64,000 nt of DNA from Lachnospiraceae bacterium (GCA_021771695.1 JAETON010000005.1:1-64000), one strand, 5' to 3'. Positions 1 through 9,480 are shown, counted from the first letter of the stretch. A program made the numbers and translations. Notes: a model not told the origin generated them from the letters alone.

Positions 1-220
1 GCCCGTAAAAGACGGTCTTCTTCTTTCCATTGTTGAATTGAAATGTCGTTGAATTTTTTGTGCTTTCTTTTTCTATAACAGCCGGTTTTTCCTGCTTCTT
101 TGTCTCTTCTGCTGCGTATACCTGATTTAAAAATCCGGCAGTTCCGGACCATTCGATGGATGTAAAAACCATGGCAAAAGATAAACAGCAGCAGACCAGC
201 ATCTTCAAACGCTTTTTCAT
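1..220 (-). CDS. N-terminus of a secreted protein (partial)
   Basis: The first 73 codons of a gene that runs off the left edge. It starts at the ATG at 218-220, behind a strong AAAGGAG site 7 bases upstream. The translation opens with a textbook signal peptide: a charged MKKRLK start, a hydrophobic cysteine-rich core (MLVCCCLSFAMVF) and a VYA-A type cleavage site near residue 36. A lysine- and glutamate-rich linker follows. The mature protein is probably exported or bound to the wall. Too little is visible to name a family. A sigma-A promoter is seen upstream at 285-314. Confidence 0.8.
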   Translation of the reverse strand, partial: MKKRLKMLVCCCLSFAMVFTSIEWSGTAGFLNQVYAAEETKKQEKPAVIEKESTKNSTTFQFNNGKKKTVFYG

Positions 221-284
221 ACTCTACTCCTTTCCTTATTTCTTTCCAATAAAATATTTCCTGTGATTTCTAGCCTCTGTTATA

Positions 285-314
285 ATTATAGCGAAAGAAA
301 TTATTCATTTTCAA
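285..314 (-). promoter_or_regulatory. Sigma-A promoter of the secreted-protein gene
   Basis: On the minus strand, TTGAAA (309-314) and TATAAT (285-290) are separated by 18 bases and lie about 65 bases upstream of the start codon at 220. The rest of 315-527 is AT-rich DNA in which nothing was recognised. Confidence 0.7.
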
Positions 315-527
315 TTAGTTTCTGCCTTTTCGTGATTTTTCACAATTTAATATTTCACAATTCTGTAACATTTCCAGGAATATCGTCTGATCATGTCTGC
401 TAAAACCTCCTGTTTTTATATACTTTGCTGTTTATAAATCTGTAACATATAAAAAGAATAAATTTTTAAATTTTATGAAATATTTTCCTTCCCCTTTTTC
501 CCTGTTTTTTAGTTTATGCTCAACCAC

Positions 528-580
528 AAAAAAGACGTGTGAAAAACTGATTTTTCATCAGCTTCTGCAACACGCCTTTT
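528..580 (-). terminator. Rho-independent terminator after ridA
   Basis: On the minus strand, GGCGTGT (570-576) pairs with ACACGTC (534-540), with an inner CTGAT/ATCAG stem, followed by a run of six T. It lies 20 bases beyond the ridA stop and closes the purA-lepB-lipoprotein-ridA unit. Confidence 0.85.
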
Positions 581-600
581 GCTCATACTCTTCATTCTTT

Positions 601-978
601 TTATTTTACTGCAATTACTTCAATCTCAATTAATGCACCTTTTGGAAGTGCTCCTGCCTGCACACAGGATCTTGCCGGCTTATTATCTCCAAATGCCTCT
701 TCATAGATTCCATTGATGGTTCCAAAATCATTGATATCCGCTAAAAATACCGTCGTTTTAATGACATCATTGAAAGACAAATCTGCCGCTTTCAGTACAG
801 CATCTAAATTATTTAATACCTGTTTTGCCTGTGCTTCTACACCTTCCACCAATGTCTGCGTTTCCGGATCAAGACCAATCTGTCCTGAAGTAAATACAAA
901 ACCTCCTGCCTGTACAGCATGGCAGTACGGTCCCACTGCTGCTGGTGCATTCTGTGCATTTATAATTTTCTTTTCCAT
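601..978 (-). CDS. ridA: RidA family enamine/imine deaminase
   Basis: A 125-residue protein of the RidA (YjgF/YER057c/UK114) family. Such proteins hydrolyse reactive 2-aminoacrylate and related enamines released by PLP enzymes such as threonine dehydratase. The full family length is present, with the N-terminal NAPAAVGPYCHAVQAGGFVFTSGQ-type segment and the C-terminal ARSCVQAGALPKGALIEIE-type segment, whose arginine (near residue 103) binds the substrate carboxylate. RidA proteins act as soluble trimers. It is the last gene of the purA unit, 27 bases after the lipoprotein gene, and is followed by a terminator. The family call is secure; the in vivo substrate is inferred from the family. Confidence 0.95.
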   Translation of the reverse strand: MEKKIINAQNAPAAVGPYCHAVQAGGFVFTSGQIGLDPETQTLVEGVEAQAKQVLNNLDAVLKAADLSFNDVIKTTVFLADINDFGTINGIYEEAFGDNKPARSCVQAGALPKGALIEIEVIAVK

Positions 979-1005
979 TTTTAAATTCCACCTTCCTATG
1001 TCTTT

Positions 1006-2157
1006 CTATTGATTGTCAACGGTTACTTTCTGTTTCAAATTATGATCATCAATATTTTTCAACTGTTTTTCACTTTCCGGATCTGCCGTTGGATAATAAT
1101 CAATATAATAATATTTCCCTTTTTTCAGACCTGTAAAGGTATACGTGTTTTGATTCTTTTTTATTTCTTGAATCTGCGGTTCGCCTTCATCATCAATGGT
1201 ATTCAATGACAAAACCGGTTTCAACGTCACATCAAAATCTTTTGCATTTTCAAATGTTACAACCAGCTTTCCTGTCTGAGAACGAAATACATTTCCCACA
1301 ACCAGCGTACCAAACTTCCCTCGACACGCTTTGGTGCTACGCAGTGCATCCACATCAAAATATAACACACCGTCACGACTTCGCTTCATCCATACCTTGC
1401 CATCCCCGGTGTCCAGTTTTTCTGTGTCCTGCTTTGTATTTAATTTCACATACCCTTGGAATACCGGCATATTTTTCCAAGTATTTTTAGAGACATCATA
1501 AAAACTCAATTGAAGATTCTGAAATTCTTCTTCCGGCTGTATAAATACATCAGACGGATAAGAGAGATATACCAGTGTTTTCTCATTTTGAATTAGAACA
1601 TTCGAGTCATTCTGCCCGCTTTTTCCTAAAACTGATTGAATTTCTTCTGTGGATTTTCCCAAAAATGAGCGGTCCTTATAAGCTTTATAAAAATCACCTT
1701 CATATATATCGTCAAAAGCCGTTTTTTTCTGAGAAATTTTTTGATCATCCACATAAAAGTAATAATCTTTCCGCGTTTTTTCTCCTTCTGTTTGATACAG
1801 ACGTACCACACTTCCATCTGCTGCTGCTAAAATTTTACTTTCGTAATCACCTTTTTGTGAAAACAAACCCATATCTTTTAGATCAATGGCAGATACAATC
1901 TTCTTTTTCTTCACATCAAAGACAAAAAACGCATTTTGATTATGAAACATAATTCTTTGGTCCGATGCATAGTCAAGTGTCGGAAAGTCCCCATTGTTCG
2001 GATCCTCTTGATCTTTCGTAACATCCGTTATCAATTCTTTGATTGTCCCTTTTGACGATAGTACCTTCACTTCATCCTTCTTTTTTGACTTTTGACATCC
2101 GGATAAAAATATCAAGCTGCAGACAGCAATCAAGCAAACCAAAAAATATTTTTTCAT
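1006..2157 (-). CDS. Uncharacterised lipoprotein
   Basis: A 383-residue lipoprotein. The start at 2157 (MKKYFLVCLIA) is preferred over an upstream in-frame codon because AAGGAGTC sits just before it and it opens a proper signal peptide. The lipobox LSGC puts the lipidated cysteine near residue 21, followed by a lysine-rich tether (QKSKKKDEV). The body has no recognised enzymatic motif and reads as a beta-rich extracytoplasmic protein with repeated aromatic strand-like segments. The last ~70 residues (TFTGLKKGKYYYIDYYPTA) resemble an Ig- or FN3-like fold. It lies 11 bases downstream of lepB. No function can be assigned. Confidence 0.85.
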   Translation of the reverse strand: MKKYFLVCLIAVCSLIFLSGCQKSKKKDEVKVLSSKGTIKELITDVTKDQEDPNNGDFPTLDYASDQRIMFHNQNAFFVFDVKKKKIVSAIDLKDMGLFSQKGDYESKILAAADGSVVRLYQTEGEKTRKDYYFYVDDQKISQKKTAFDDIYEGDFYKAYKDRSFLGKSTEEIQSVLGKSGQNDSNVLIQNEKTLVYLSYPSDVFIQPEEEFQNLQLSFYDVSKNTWKNMPVFQGYVKLNTKQDTEKLDTGDGKVWMKRSRDGVLYFDVDALRSTKACRGKFGTLVVGNVFRSQTGKLVVTFENAKDFDVTLKPVLSLNTIDDEGEPQIQEIKKNQNTYTFTGLKKGKYYYIDYYPTADPESEKQLKNIDDHNLKQKVTVDNQ

Positions 2158-2168
2158 AAAAAGACTCC

Positions 2169-2717
2169 TTATTTGATCCATTTCAACGATGGATAATAGC
2201 GGAACCATGCTTTCCCCAGAACTTCATCTCTGGAAACATAATGTGTATCCCAGTCTCTGGCATCATTAGAACCATTCCGGTTATCACCCATAACAAAATA
2301 TCCATCCTTCGGTACCGTATATGGTCCGAAATCATCTACAGGTTCTTCTTTAATATAAGGCTCATCAAGAGGAGTCTTACTATGATTAATATAAACTTTG
2401 CCATCTTTTACTTCCACAGTTTCCCCCGGAAGTGCAATGACTCTCTTAATATACCATTCTTCTTCATTATCCGGATATTCAAAAATGATAATATCTCCAC
2501 GCTCCGGATCATGAAACCAGTAAGAGGTTCTTAACGCAATCAGCTTATCATTGGTCATAATGGTATTCTCCATAGAACCACTTGGAATATTCGCATTGAT
2601 AATCACAAATCTTGTAATCAGCTGTGTTACAGCAATAGTAATTACAATACACAAAATCCAGCTCATTGCTTCCTTTTTCCAAGAAGATTTTTTTTCCTGT
2701 TCATTTCTTTCTTCCAT
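2169..2717 (-). CDS. lepB: Type I signal peptidase
   Basis: A 182-residue membrane-bound signal peptidase I, which cleaves Sec signal peptides outside the membrane. One N-terminal membrane segment (about residues 15-35) is followed by the S26 boxes: the catalytic serine in IPSGSMENTI, the catalytic lysine in the IKRVIALPGE box, and the GDNRNGSNDARDW box. The length fits the short Gram-positive SipS type. It starts 5 bases after the purA stop and is followed by the lipoprotein gene, so it is probably co-transcribed with purA. Confidence 0.96.
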   Translation of the reverse strand: MEERNEQEKKSSWKKEAMSWILCIVITIAVTQLITRFVIINANIPSGSMENTIMTNDKLIALRTSYWFHDPERGDIIIFEYPDNEEEWYIKRVIALPGETVEVKDGKVYINHSKTPLDEPYIKEEPVDDFGPYTVPKDGYFVMGDNRNGSNDARDWDTHYVSRDEVLGKAWFRYYPSLKWIK

Positions 2718-2722
2718 GATGT

Positions 2723-4009
2723 CTAATCCTCAAAACCACGGCGGATAATTTCATGTCTTCCCGGTCCATTGGAAATTAATGTAATTGGATAACCAATTTT
2801 TTCTTCAATAAATTCAATGTATTTTTTACAGTTTTCTGGAAGTTTTTCATATTCTGTAATGCCGCGGATATCACACTTCCATCCCGGTAATACTTCCAAT
2901 ACCGGTTTTGCTTTTTCAAGTCTATTTGTTGTTGGGAATTCTGTAGTTACTTCTCCATCAATTTCATATCCCACACAGACTGGAATTTCATCTAAATATC
3001 CCAGCACATCCAGTACCGTAAAGGCAACATCTGTTGTTCCCTGCATACGGCATCCATATTTACTGGCAACCACATCAAACCATCCCATACGTCTTGGACG
3101 TCCTGTTGTTGCACCAAATTCACCGCCGTCGCCGCCGCGTTTTCTTAATTCATCAGCCTCTTCCCCGAAAATCTCACTGACAAATGCTCCTGCTCCGACA
3201 GCGCTGGAGTAAGCCTTTACAACCGTAACGATTTTCTTGATTTCATAAGGCGGAATACCTGCTCCAATCGCACCATATCCTGCTAATGTAGAAGATGAGG
3301 TTACCATTGGATAAATTCCATGATCCGGATCTTTCAAAGAACCTAACTGTCCTTCCAAGAGAATATTCTTTCCTTCTTTGAGCGCTTCATGTAAGAATAA
3401 TGAAACATCACATACATATGGAGCAACCATTTCTTTGTATTCCATCAACGTATCAAATAAATCATCCGGATTCAAAAGCGGTTTATGATATAAATGTTCT
3501 AATAAAACATTTTTTGTTTCACAAACTTTTTGAATCTTTTCTTTCAATGCGTCTTCATCAAATAATTCACTAACCTGAAAACCAATCTTTGCATATTTAT
3601 CAGAATAAAATGGAGCAATTCCTGATTTGGTAGAACCAAAAGAATCTTTTCCTAATCTTTCTTCTTCGTATTGATCAAATAAAACGTGGTATGGCATTAC
3701 CATCTGAGCACGATCTGATACCAGAATCTTAGGCTTTGGAACTCCCTGTGATACAATTCCTTCAATTTCCTTAAACAGTACAGGTATGTTCAATGCCACG
3801 CCATTTCCAATGACACTGGTCGTATGATTATAGAATACTCCAGATGGCAAGGTATGAAGTGCGAACTTCCCATAATCATTGATGATCGTATGACCTGCAT
3901 TTGCTCCTCCCTGGAAACGAACAATAATGTCAGATGTTTCACCTAACATATCTGTAATTTTGCCTTTTCCTTCGTCTCCCCAATTGGCTCCAACGATTGC
4001 TTTTACCAT
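2723..4009 (-). CDS. purA: Adenylosuccinate synthetase
   Basis: A 428-residue adenylosuccinate synthetase. It makes adenylosuccinate from IMP, aspartate and GTP, the first committed step to AMP. The P-loop-like GANWGDEGKGKITD motif is at the N-terminus, the GGANAGHT segment is near residue 35, and the TGRPRRMGW motif is near residue 305. The length is typical. It is the first gene of its unit: a promoter lies at 4047-4074 and TAGGAGGATACACAT precedes the ATG. Confidence 0.98.
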   Translation of the reverse strand: MVKAIVGANWGDEGKGKITDMLGETSDIIVRFQGGANAGHTIINDYGKFALHTLPSGVFYNHTTSVIGNGVALNIPVLFKEIEGIVSQGVPKPKILVSDRAQMVMPYHVLFDQYEEERLGKDSFGSTKSGIAPFYSDKYAKIGFQVSELFDEDALKEKIQKVCETKNVLLEHLYHKPLLNPDDLFDTLMEYKEMVAPYVCDVSLFLHEALKEGKNILLEGQLGSLKDPDHGIYPMVTSSSTLAGYGAIGAGIPPYEIKKIVTVVKAYSSAVGAGAFVSEIFGEEADELRKRGGDGGEFGATTGRPRRMGWFDVVASKYGCRMQGTTDVAFTVLDVLGYLDEIPVCVGYEIDGEVTTEFPTTNRLEKAKPVLEVLPGWKCDIRGITEYEKLPENCKKYIEFIEEKIGYPITLISNGPGRHEIIRRGFED

Positions 4010-4046
4010 ATGTGTATCCTCCTAAAATCAATCTGTTATGACTTTT

Positions 4047-4074
4047 GTTATCTGTTAAATTATGAATCTGTCAA
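4047..4074 (-). promoter_or_regulatory. Probable purA promoter
   Basis: On the minus strand, a perfect TTGACA (4069-4074) is followed after 16 bases by GATAAC (4047-4052), giving a 5' leader of about 35 bases to purA. The -10 box is imperfect. No PurR-box or riboswitch fold was recognised. Confidence 0.5.
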
Positions 4075-4107
4075 ACAGAATCACAGCATTTTTATTCTAT
4101 ATTGTTT

Positions 4108-4135
4108 TTGGCACTCTGTCAAGACAGAGTGCCAA
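4108..4135. repeat. Perfect 13-bp inverted repeat between ltaS-like gene and purA
   Basis: TTGGCACTCTGTC (4108-4120), AA, then GACAGAGTGCCAA (4123-4135) form a strong hairpin just past the stop of the LtaS-like gene. Neither strand has a U-run after the stem, so it is not a standard intrinsic terminator. It could be an mRNA 3'-end stabiliser or a protein site upstream of the purA promoter. Confidence 0.6.
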
Positions 4136-4143
4136 GCAGCCTG

Positions 4144-6642
4144 TTAGTTATCACTTTCTCCTGTGGAAAACAGTGTTTTACTTACATGTTTCTTATCCAT
4201 TAAACTATTATACTGAAGATATTGATACTGTTCAACTAATTTTGTATACTGGTTTTCTTCCTCCAGACTATGATGTTTCCCATCTGCAGTTACATATCCA
4301 TTGGCATTAATTGCAGGAATTGTCTTTCTAAAGTTTAATAAAAATTCGTTGTATGGAGACAATTTCAAATTTGTCTGTTCCAGCATCAAACTTGATAAGA
4401 AGTTGGCACTGACATTTTCTATATGATCTTGTTCTTCAATGTCATAGTTCGCCCAAATAACAAATGGTACTGTATATTTCTTCTGAAGTTCACTTAAACT
4501 TAAATTTGTCAAAGATTTTCCATACAGCAGTTCATAGAAAGAATCTTCCAGTTTTGGCTGATGATCGCCAAACATTACAACAATGGTCGGCTCATCCTGA
4601 TGTTTAAAGTAGTTGATAATCTTTTCAAAAGCACGGTCTGATTCATGAATCAAAGATAAATAACGATTTGCTGTATCGGTTGCCTTTTCATCTGTAATTT
4701 TAATTTCTTCTTTAAAATTCTTATCTGCAATCAAATAACCGCCGTGGTTTTGAATTGTCACATTAAACAAGAACAATGGATCTCCTGCTTTTTTCTTCTC
4801 GAAAGTTTCAATGATCTTATTATAATCTTCTGCATCACTGTACCAGCCGCGGAACTTTTCTCCATTCGGATTCATCGCAGTTTCATCTAAAAACTGATCA
4901 AATCCAAGCAATGGATAAACAGTATCACGATTCCAGCCATGAGCCTTATAAGGATGGAATGCCAGCGTATCATATCCCTGCTCTTTCAACTGGGTTGCAA
5001 GACTTGGTACATTATGTTTTACAAACTGTGTATATGCATTTCCATTTAACGGCAATGTGGAAACAGAATTTCCTGTCAGGAATTCATATTCTGAATTACT
5101 GGTTCCTCCGCCAAACACAGAGACCAGCATATTTCCTTTTATGGTATTTTCACTAAGATTGTTGATAAACGGCATAACTTCTTTATTTGTCTTAATTTTA
5201 TTTACGACATTTAAATCAGAAAATGTCTCATTCATAATAACCACCACATTCGGCTTCTGTTTCAGTTTTTTATTTTTTCCAGTTGTTACCTTATATTCTT
5301 TGGCAATCTTTTCCACTGCCTCCGGACTATATCCATCTGGTTCTGATACGATGGTATACTGGATATTCATCAAAAAGCTCAAAACATACCCATTTGACCG
5401 GTAACCTTTTTTCTGATTCCAGAAATTCACTTTAATATCTTTTGTCTCTAAAAAATCCGTTCTGGTAATAAAAAATGTATTTCCAGCAATCACAAGAGCT
5501 GTAACTGCCAGTGCAATCAGACGCTTCTTCCAATGAAATACTTTATATGTATCCAATTTGCACGCCATAACACAAAGCCCTAATAAAACAACAGTTGCTA
5601 CAATTGCCGGCTTATCATAAGAAAGTACATAATGATCTGCTACATCCATGGCAGTCCCCAGTGCATAAATATCTGCCGGGGTAATCGGAGTCCCACGGAA
5701 AGCCATAACAAAATAGTTGCCAATTGCTGCTGCATATAATAAAACATCGCCTGTCAAAACCGCATATTTCACTCGATTAAAAATCAAAAGTAAAATTCCA
5801 AAAACAATATAATACCACATGATATTCAGTCCATAGGCAAGTTTATTCATAATACTAATTGGATTATAGAATACTTTTTCCACCATGTAGAAAGCAATCC
5901 ACGGATTTATCACGAATAATGCCCATGTCAGCCGTTTGTTCCATTTTTCAGTCAGTTTCAGCGGAACTAAAATCAATATGATTAATGCAGCTGTAATCGC
6001 AATCGTAAGTCCTAATGCCCATTTATCAATCTGTGTCGTCCAGACTCTGGTACGGATATGCGTGTTCTGGCTGACACCATTTACTTTTACTTTCTGATAA
6101 ATATTTCCCATTTTTTTTGAAGTAAAGATATATAAAGGACGATCCTTTTTTATTCCTTTTCCTTCAATTTCTATGGTATAATTTTCACCTTTCTTCAGAT
6201 TCTGGTTTACAACTACTTTGTACCATCTTTTTTCATCTCTTTCCGTACGACGCATAGTAGCTTTCATATCTTTTAAACCATCCACCTCTAACAGTGTTGG
6301 TGTGATATGAAAAATAGCTTTCCCTTTATTATCTTTCACCTGCAGATCAATACTTCCTGCACGCCCAACTTGTTCGTTTCGGTCAATTAAAAGATCCAAA
6401 CGTTCCATAGTATCTGAAGTTGCTTTAAATTTCTGGACCACTTTATCCCCATCAGTTACTGCTATTTTTGTGTATGCATCATCCGGAACACCCTTTGCCA
6501 CAGTTTCTGAAAATTGATTTTTATTCATTATCACAAATACAATAAATGCAAACAATGCTGCCACAATCACGAATTTCAGAAATTTGTGAAAAAATCCATG
6601 GATTTTTTCAAACTTTTCCCCTTTTGTTTCTTGATTCATCAT
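4144..6642 (-). CDS. LtaS/MdoB-like membrane sulfatase (phosphoglycerol transferase family)
   Basis: About 832 residues. The start is set at 6642, where ATG-ATG follows GGAAGGTAG. A short cytoplasmic N-terminus and one membrane helix (about 20-40) are followed by an extracellular beta-rich region of some 170 residues, then a block of membrane helices (about 205-410), and an extracellular sulfatase-fold catalytic domain (about 465-770). The domain shows the alkaline-phosphatase-superfamily motifs of LtaS: MNETFSD (metal site), GGGTSNSEYEF with the threonine nucleophile, and FGDHQPKLE. LtaS enzymes move glycerol phosphate from phosphatidylglycerol to a growing polymer outside the cell. The extra N-terminal extracellular region is unusual for classic LtaS, so another phosphoglycerol-type modification is possible. 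It lies 43 bases after pheA. Confidence 0.85.
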   Translation of the reverse strand: MMNQETKGEKFEKIHGFFHKFLKFVIVAALFAFIVFVIMNKNQFSETVAKGVPDDAYTKIAVTDGDKVVQKFKATSDTMERLDLLIDRNEQVGRAGSIDLQVKDNKGKAIFHITPTLLEVDGLKDMKATMRRTERDEKRWYKVVVNQNLKKGENYTIEIEGKGIKKDRPLYIFTSKKMGNIYQKVKVNGVSQNTHIRTRVWTTQIDKWALGLTIAITAALIILILVPLKLTEKWNKRLTWALFVINPWIAFYMVEKVFYNPISIMNKLAYGLNIMWYYIVFGILLLIFNRVKYAVLTGDVLLYAAAIGNYFVMAFRGTPITPADIYALGTAMDVADHYVLSYDKPAIVATVVLLGLCVMACKLDTYKVFHWKKRLIALAVTALVIAGNTFFITRTDFLETKDIKVNFWNQKKGYRSNGYVLSFLMNIQYTIVSEPDGYSPEAVEKIAKEYKVTTGKNKKLKQKPNVVVIMNETFSDLNVVNKIKTNKEVMPFINNLSENTIKGNMLVSVFGGGTSNSEYEFLTGNSVSTLPLNGNAYTQFVKHNVPSLATQLKEQGYDTLAFHPYKAHGWNRDTVYPLLGFDQFLDETAMNPNGEKFRGWYSDAEDYNKIIETFEKKKAGDPLFLFNVTIQNHGGYLIADKNFKEEIKITDEKATDTANRYLSLIHESDRAFEKIINYFKHQDEPTIVVMFGDHQPKLEDSFYELLYGKSLTNLSLSELQKKYTVPFVIWANYDIEEQDHIENVSANFLSSLMLEQTNLKLSPYNEFLLNFRKTIPAINANGYVTADGKHHSLEEENQYTKLVEQYQYLQYNSLMDKKHVSKTLFSTGESDN

Positions 6643-6700
6643 ACTACTACCTTCCATTCATTTGTTTTTCCAGTATCTTGTGCCCCTGTTCCTTCTGTTT

Positions 6701-7831
6701 TTAAAAGTTTCCTAATATTTTAAAATCCTTTGTCTCTTCCCGAACGCCGGCCAAAGCGTTGCGGATTGCCGGATCATTCAGATTCCCAATGACATCAATA
6801 TAAAATCCATATTCCCATTGTCTCCCCGGAAGCGGTCTGGATTCGATATTACTCATACTGACATCATTAAACATAAAATGTGTCAATATATTGTAAAGAG
6901 ATCCTGATTCATGCGGCAGGCTGAAGCTCATGCTGACTTTCCCCGCATCCTTTCGATATTGTTTCTTTTTGGACATAATGACAAACCGTGTTGTATTATT
7001 TCCTTCATAATTTACTTCTCTTTTCAAAATCTCAAGGCCATAAATCTGTGCTGCACGCTCACTGCATATGGCAGCCTTCGTTATATCCTGATCATCTGCC
7101 ACTTTTTTCGCACTAATTGCCGTATTTGCAACTTTGATCTGATCCCATCCTCTTTGATTTAAAAACTTCTTACATTGCATCAGTCCCTGTGGATGAGAAT
7201 ATACCCTCTTAATCTGTTCCAATTCAGCCCCTGGAAGTCCGGCCAATACATGATGACATTCTACCGTTTCCTCCCCAACCACACATATATCATAATCCAG
7301 TATCATATCATAAATACCACTGACAGTTCCAGCAGATGTATTTTCAATTGGAAGCACTCCGTAATCAGCCTTTCCCTGATCTAAAGTCTTTACAACATCT
7401 TGAAACTCCGGAACAGAAAAATTCTTTACATTTTCCCCAAAATATTTTACCATTGCCTGTTCCTGATAAGCACCCGGAATCCCTTGATAAACTACTTTGG
7501 TGCCCTCATGGATGTCCAGTGCATCTACTTCCTCAAACTGTTCCTCTACATAGGTATCATCCTGTGATAAAATGCTGTATTGATATCTCCGGCTGATGGA
7601 CATTAACTGTAAGAACATTTCTTCAATTGCTTTTGCCATAAAGGTATCCTTTTGTCCTTCTGTCAATATCTCTATCTTATTTTTCTCCCGAATCGGATCA
7701 TAAATCGCTTTTCCTGTGCCTCTTTTGTATTCTGCCACTTCTCCTGCACAATCCATGCGTTTTTCAAATAACTCTACCAGTTGTTTGTCAATCTCATCAA
7801 TTTCTTGTCGAATTTGTGTTAGTTCTTTCAT
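6701..7831 (-). CDS. pheA: Chorismate mutase / prephenate dehydratase (P-protein)
   Basis: A 376-residue bifunctional enzyme of phenylalanine synthesis. Residues 1-90 are an AroQ-type chorismate mutase (IRQEIDEIDKQLVELFEKRM). Residues about 110-285 are prephenate dehydratase (YQGIPGAYQEQA; the NTTRFVIM segment carries the catalytic threonine). Residues about 298-375 form a C-terminal ACT domain with the ESRPLPGRQWEYGFYID motif, which in this family binds phenylalanine for feedback inhibition. It starts 6 bases after the folBK stop. No attenuator or T-box was seen ahead of it, so allosteric control is the visible mode of regulation. Confidence 0.97.
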   Translation of the reverse strand: MKELTQIRQEIDEIDKQLVELFEKRMDCAGEVAEYKRGTGKAIYDPIREKNKIEILTEGQKDTFMAKAIEEMFLQLMSISRRYQYSILSQDDTYVEEQFEEVDALDIHEGTKVVYQGIPGAYQEQAMVKYFGENVKNFSVPEFQDVVKTLDQGKADYGVLPIENTSAGTVSGIYDMILDYDICVVGEETVECHHVLAGLPGAELEQIKRVYSHPQGLMQCKKFLNQRGWDQIKVANTAISAKKVADDQDITKAAICSERAAQIYGLEILKREVNYEGNNTTRFVIMSKKKQYRKDAGKVSMSFSLPHESGSLYNILTHFMFNDVSMSNIESRPLPGRQWEYGFYIDVIGNLNDPAIRNALAGVREETKDFKILGNF

Positions 7832-7837
7832 TGATAC

Positions 7838-8659
7838 TTATTCCTCTTCTATTATTTCTTTTAAATCCATTACTGTTTTTTGAAGCAGCGGATGCATCAG
7901 ATATGGTGCAATCTCAGAAAGCGGTTCCAAAACAAACATTCTTTTGTGCATTTCTTTATGTGGAATCGTAAGTTCTCTTTCATTCATGACCAAATCATCA
8001 TACATCAAAATGTCTAAATCTAATGTCCTCGGACCCCAGTGAATGGTCCTTTTTCTTCCTGACTGTTTCTCAATATCCATCAAAAAGTCCAGCAGCTCCA
8101 TTGGTTCTTTTAAGGTATCCACAGCTATGCACCCATTCAAAAAGTCATCCTGCTCCACGCCTCCATAAGGTTTTGTTTCAATCAAACTGGATACATGCAT
8201 AACTCTGGTATCTTCCTGCTCCTCAATGTGGTCAATGGCTGTACTGATATATTCCATCCGGTCTCCCATATTAGAACCCATGCCAATATAAGCTCTATGC
8301 CATCCTCTGGATATTTTGACAGAAACACTATCTACCGGCATCCCAATAGGCGCCCACGGCTTCTTCACTTCAATATCTAGTTTTTGAATCAACGGAAACT
8401 CCAAGAGCAGTGTTTTTGCCACAGTTTCTGCCACTCTCTCAATTAAATCAAACGTATTTTTTTCCATGATTTCTGCAATCCGATGGCAAACTTCTCCATA
8501 ATCAATGGAATATTCTATTTTATCACTGACGCCTGCTCGTTTCGTGTCTGTATATAACACTGCGGAAACTAAAAATTTCTGTCCCAGAACTTTTTCTTCT
8601 TTGTACACTCCATGGTTGCTGTAAATTTCCAAATCCCGAATAATGATCTGATCCATCAT
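7838..8659 (-). CDS. folBK: Dihydroneopterin aldolase / HPPK fusion
   Basis: A 273-residue fusion of two successive folate enzymes. Residues 1-120 are dihydroneopterin aldolase FolB (DQIIIRDLEIYSNHGV; IDYGEVC). Residues about 125-270 are the pyrophosphokinase FolK (AYIGMGSNMGDR; the RTIHWGPRTLDLDILMYDD signature). Together they turn dihydroneopterin into hydroxymethyl-dihydropterin diphosphate, the FolP substrate. The ATG at 8659 is chosen because AAAGGAG lies 7 bases upstream. It lies between folP and pheA with tight spacing. Such fusions are common in Clostridia. Confidence 0.96.
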   Translation of the reverse strand: MMDQIIIRDLEIYSNHGVYKEEKVLGQKFLVSAVLYTDTKRAGVSDKIEYSIDYGEVCHRIAEIMEKNTFDLIERVAETVAKTLLLEFPLIQKLDIEVKKPWAPIGMPVDSVSVKISRGWHRAYIGMGSNMGDRMEYISTAIDHIEEQEDTRVMHVSSLIETKPYGGVEQDDFLNGCIAVDTLKEPMELLDFLMDIEKQSGRKRTIHWGPRTLDLDILMYDDLVMNERELTIPHKEMHKRMFVLEPLSEIAPYLMHPLLQKTVMDLKEIIEEE

Positions 8660-8673
8660 GCTCACACTCCTTT

Positions 8674-9480
8674 TTACTGACGGCTGACTGCCTCTATCAT
8701 CATAAGCGCTCTTTTATTTTCTTTTACATCATGAACTCTGAAAAAACGGCATCCTTTCATATATCCGCAGACAGTCGTTGCCACAGTTCCTTCTACCCGC
8801 TGATCTGCCGGAAGATCCAGTGTCAAACCAATCATAGATTTTCTGGAAGTCCCAAGCAGTACTGGTACCTTCCATTGCAAAAGAATCTCCAAATGATTCA
8901 TCATCTTCAAATTCTGATTCAAATCCTTCGCAAATCCTATCCCCGGATCCAGTATAATCTGCTCTTTCTTCATCCCTGCCTTCGCTGCCATATCCATTGT
9001 TTCTTGAAGATCCGACACAACATCTGTCAAAAAGTCTTGATAATCTGTATTTTTTCGATTATGCATCAAACATGCCGGTATCTGACTCTCTGCCAAAACC
9101 TCTGCCATGGTTCCATCCCATCGAAGTCCCCAAATATCATTGATCAAATCTACACCGGCATCAATCCCCGCCTTGGCTACTTTCGATTTGTAAGTATCCA
9201 AAGATACCGGTATATCAAATTCTCTTTTCAATGCTTCTATCACAGGAAGCACTCTTTCCATTTCTTCTTCGTCAGAAATCAGCGTATAACCTGGTCTTGT
9301 GGATTCTCCACCCACGTCAATTATATCTGCACCATCGGCAATCATCTCTTCTGCATGTTTTAAAGCTGCATCCAAATGATGATACCGCCCGCCATCAGAA
9401 AATGAATCTGGTGTTACATTTAAAATTCCCATAATATAACCATGTTCGGCTGTATCAAAATTTTTCTTTCCAATAATCAT
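8674..9480 (-). CDS. folP: Dihydropteroate synthase
   Basis: A 268-residue dihydropteroate synthase, which joins p-aminobenzoate to hydroxymethyl-dihydropterin diphosphate and is the sulfonamide target. Signatures are MGILNVTPDSFSDGG near residue 17, DVGGESTRPG near residue 56, and the loop LLGTSRKSMIG near residue 208. TAGGAGACATTT precedes the ATG. It is followed 14 bases later by folBK, consistent with sequential action. Confidence 0.97.
   Translation of the reverse strand: MIIGKKNFDTAEHGYIMGILNVTPDSFSDGGRYHHLDAALKHAEEMIADGADIIDVGGESTRPGYTLISDEEEMERVLPVIEALKREFDIPVSLDTYKSKVAKAGIDAGVDLINDIWGLRWDGTMAEVLAESQIPACLMHNRKNTDYQDFLTDVVSDLQETMDMAAKAGMKKEQIILDPGIGFAKDLNQNLKMMNHLEILLQWKVPVLLGTSRKSMIGLTLDLPADQRVEGTVATTVCGYMKGCRFFRVHDVKENKRALMMIEAVSRQ

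Noticed and set aside
2817..3212. 131-codon plus-strand frame opposite purA
   Set aside because: It lies wholly within purA on the other strand, has no ribosome site and no recognisable protein features.
8731..9363. 210-codon plus-strand frame opposite folP
   Set aside because: folP is unmistakable on the minus strand; the antisense frame is rich in His, Cys, Ser and Leu in the way typical of shadow frames.
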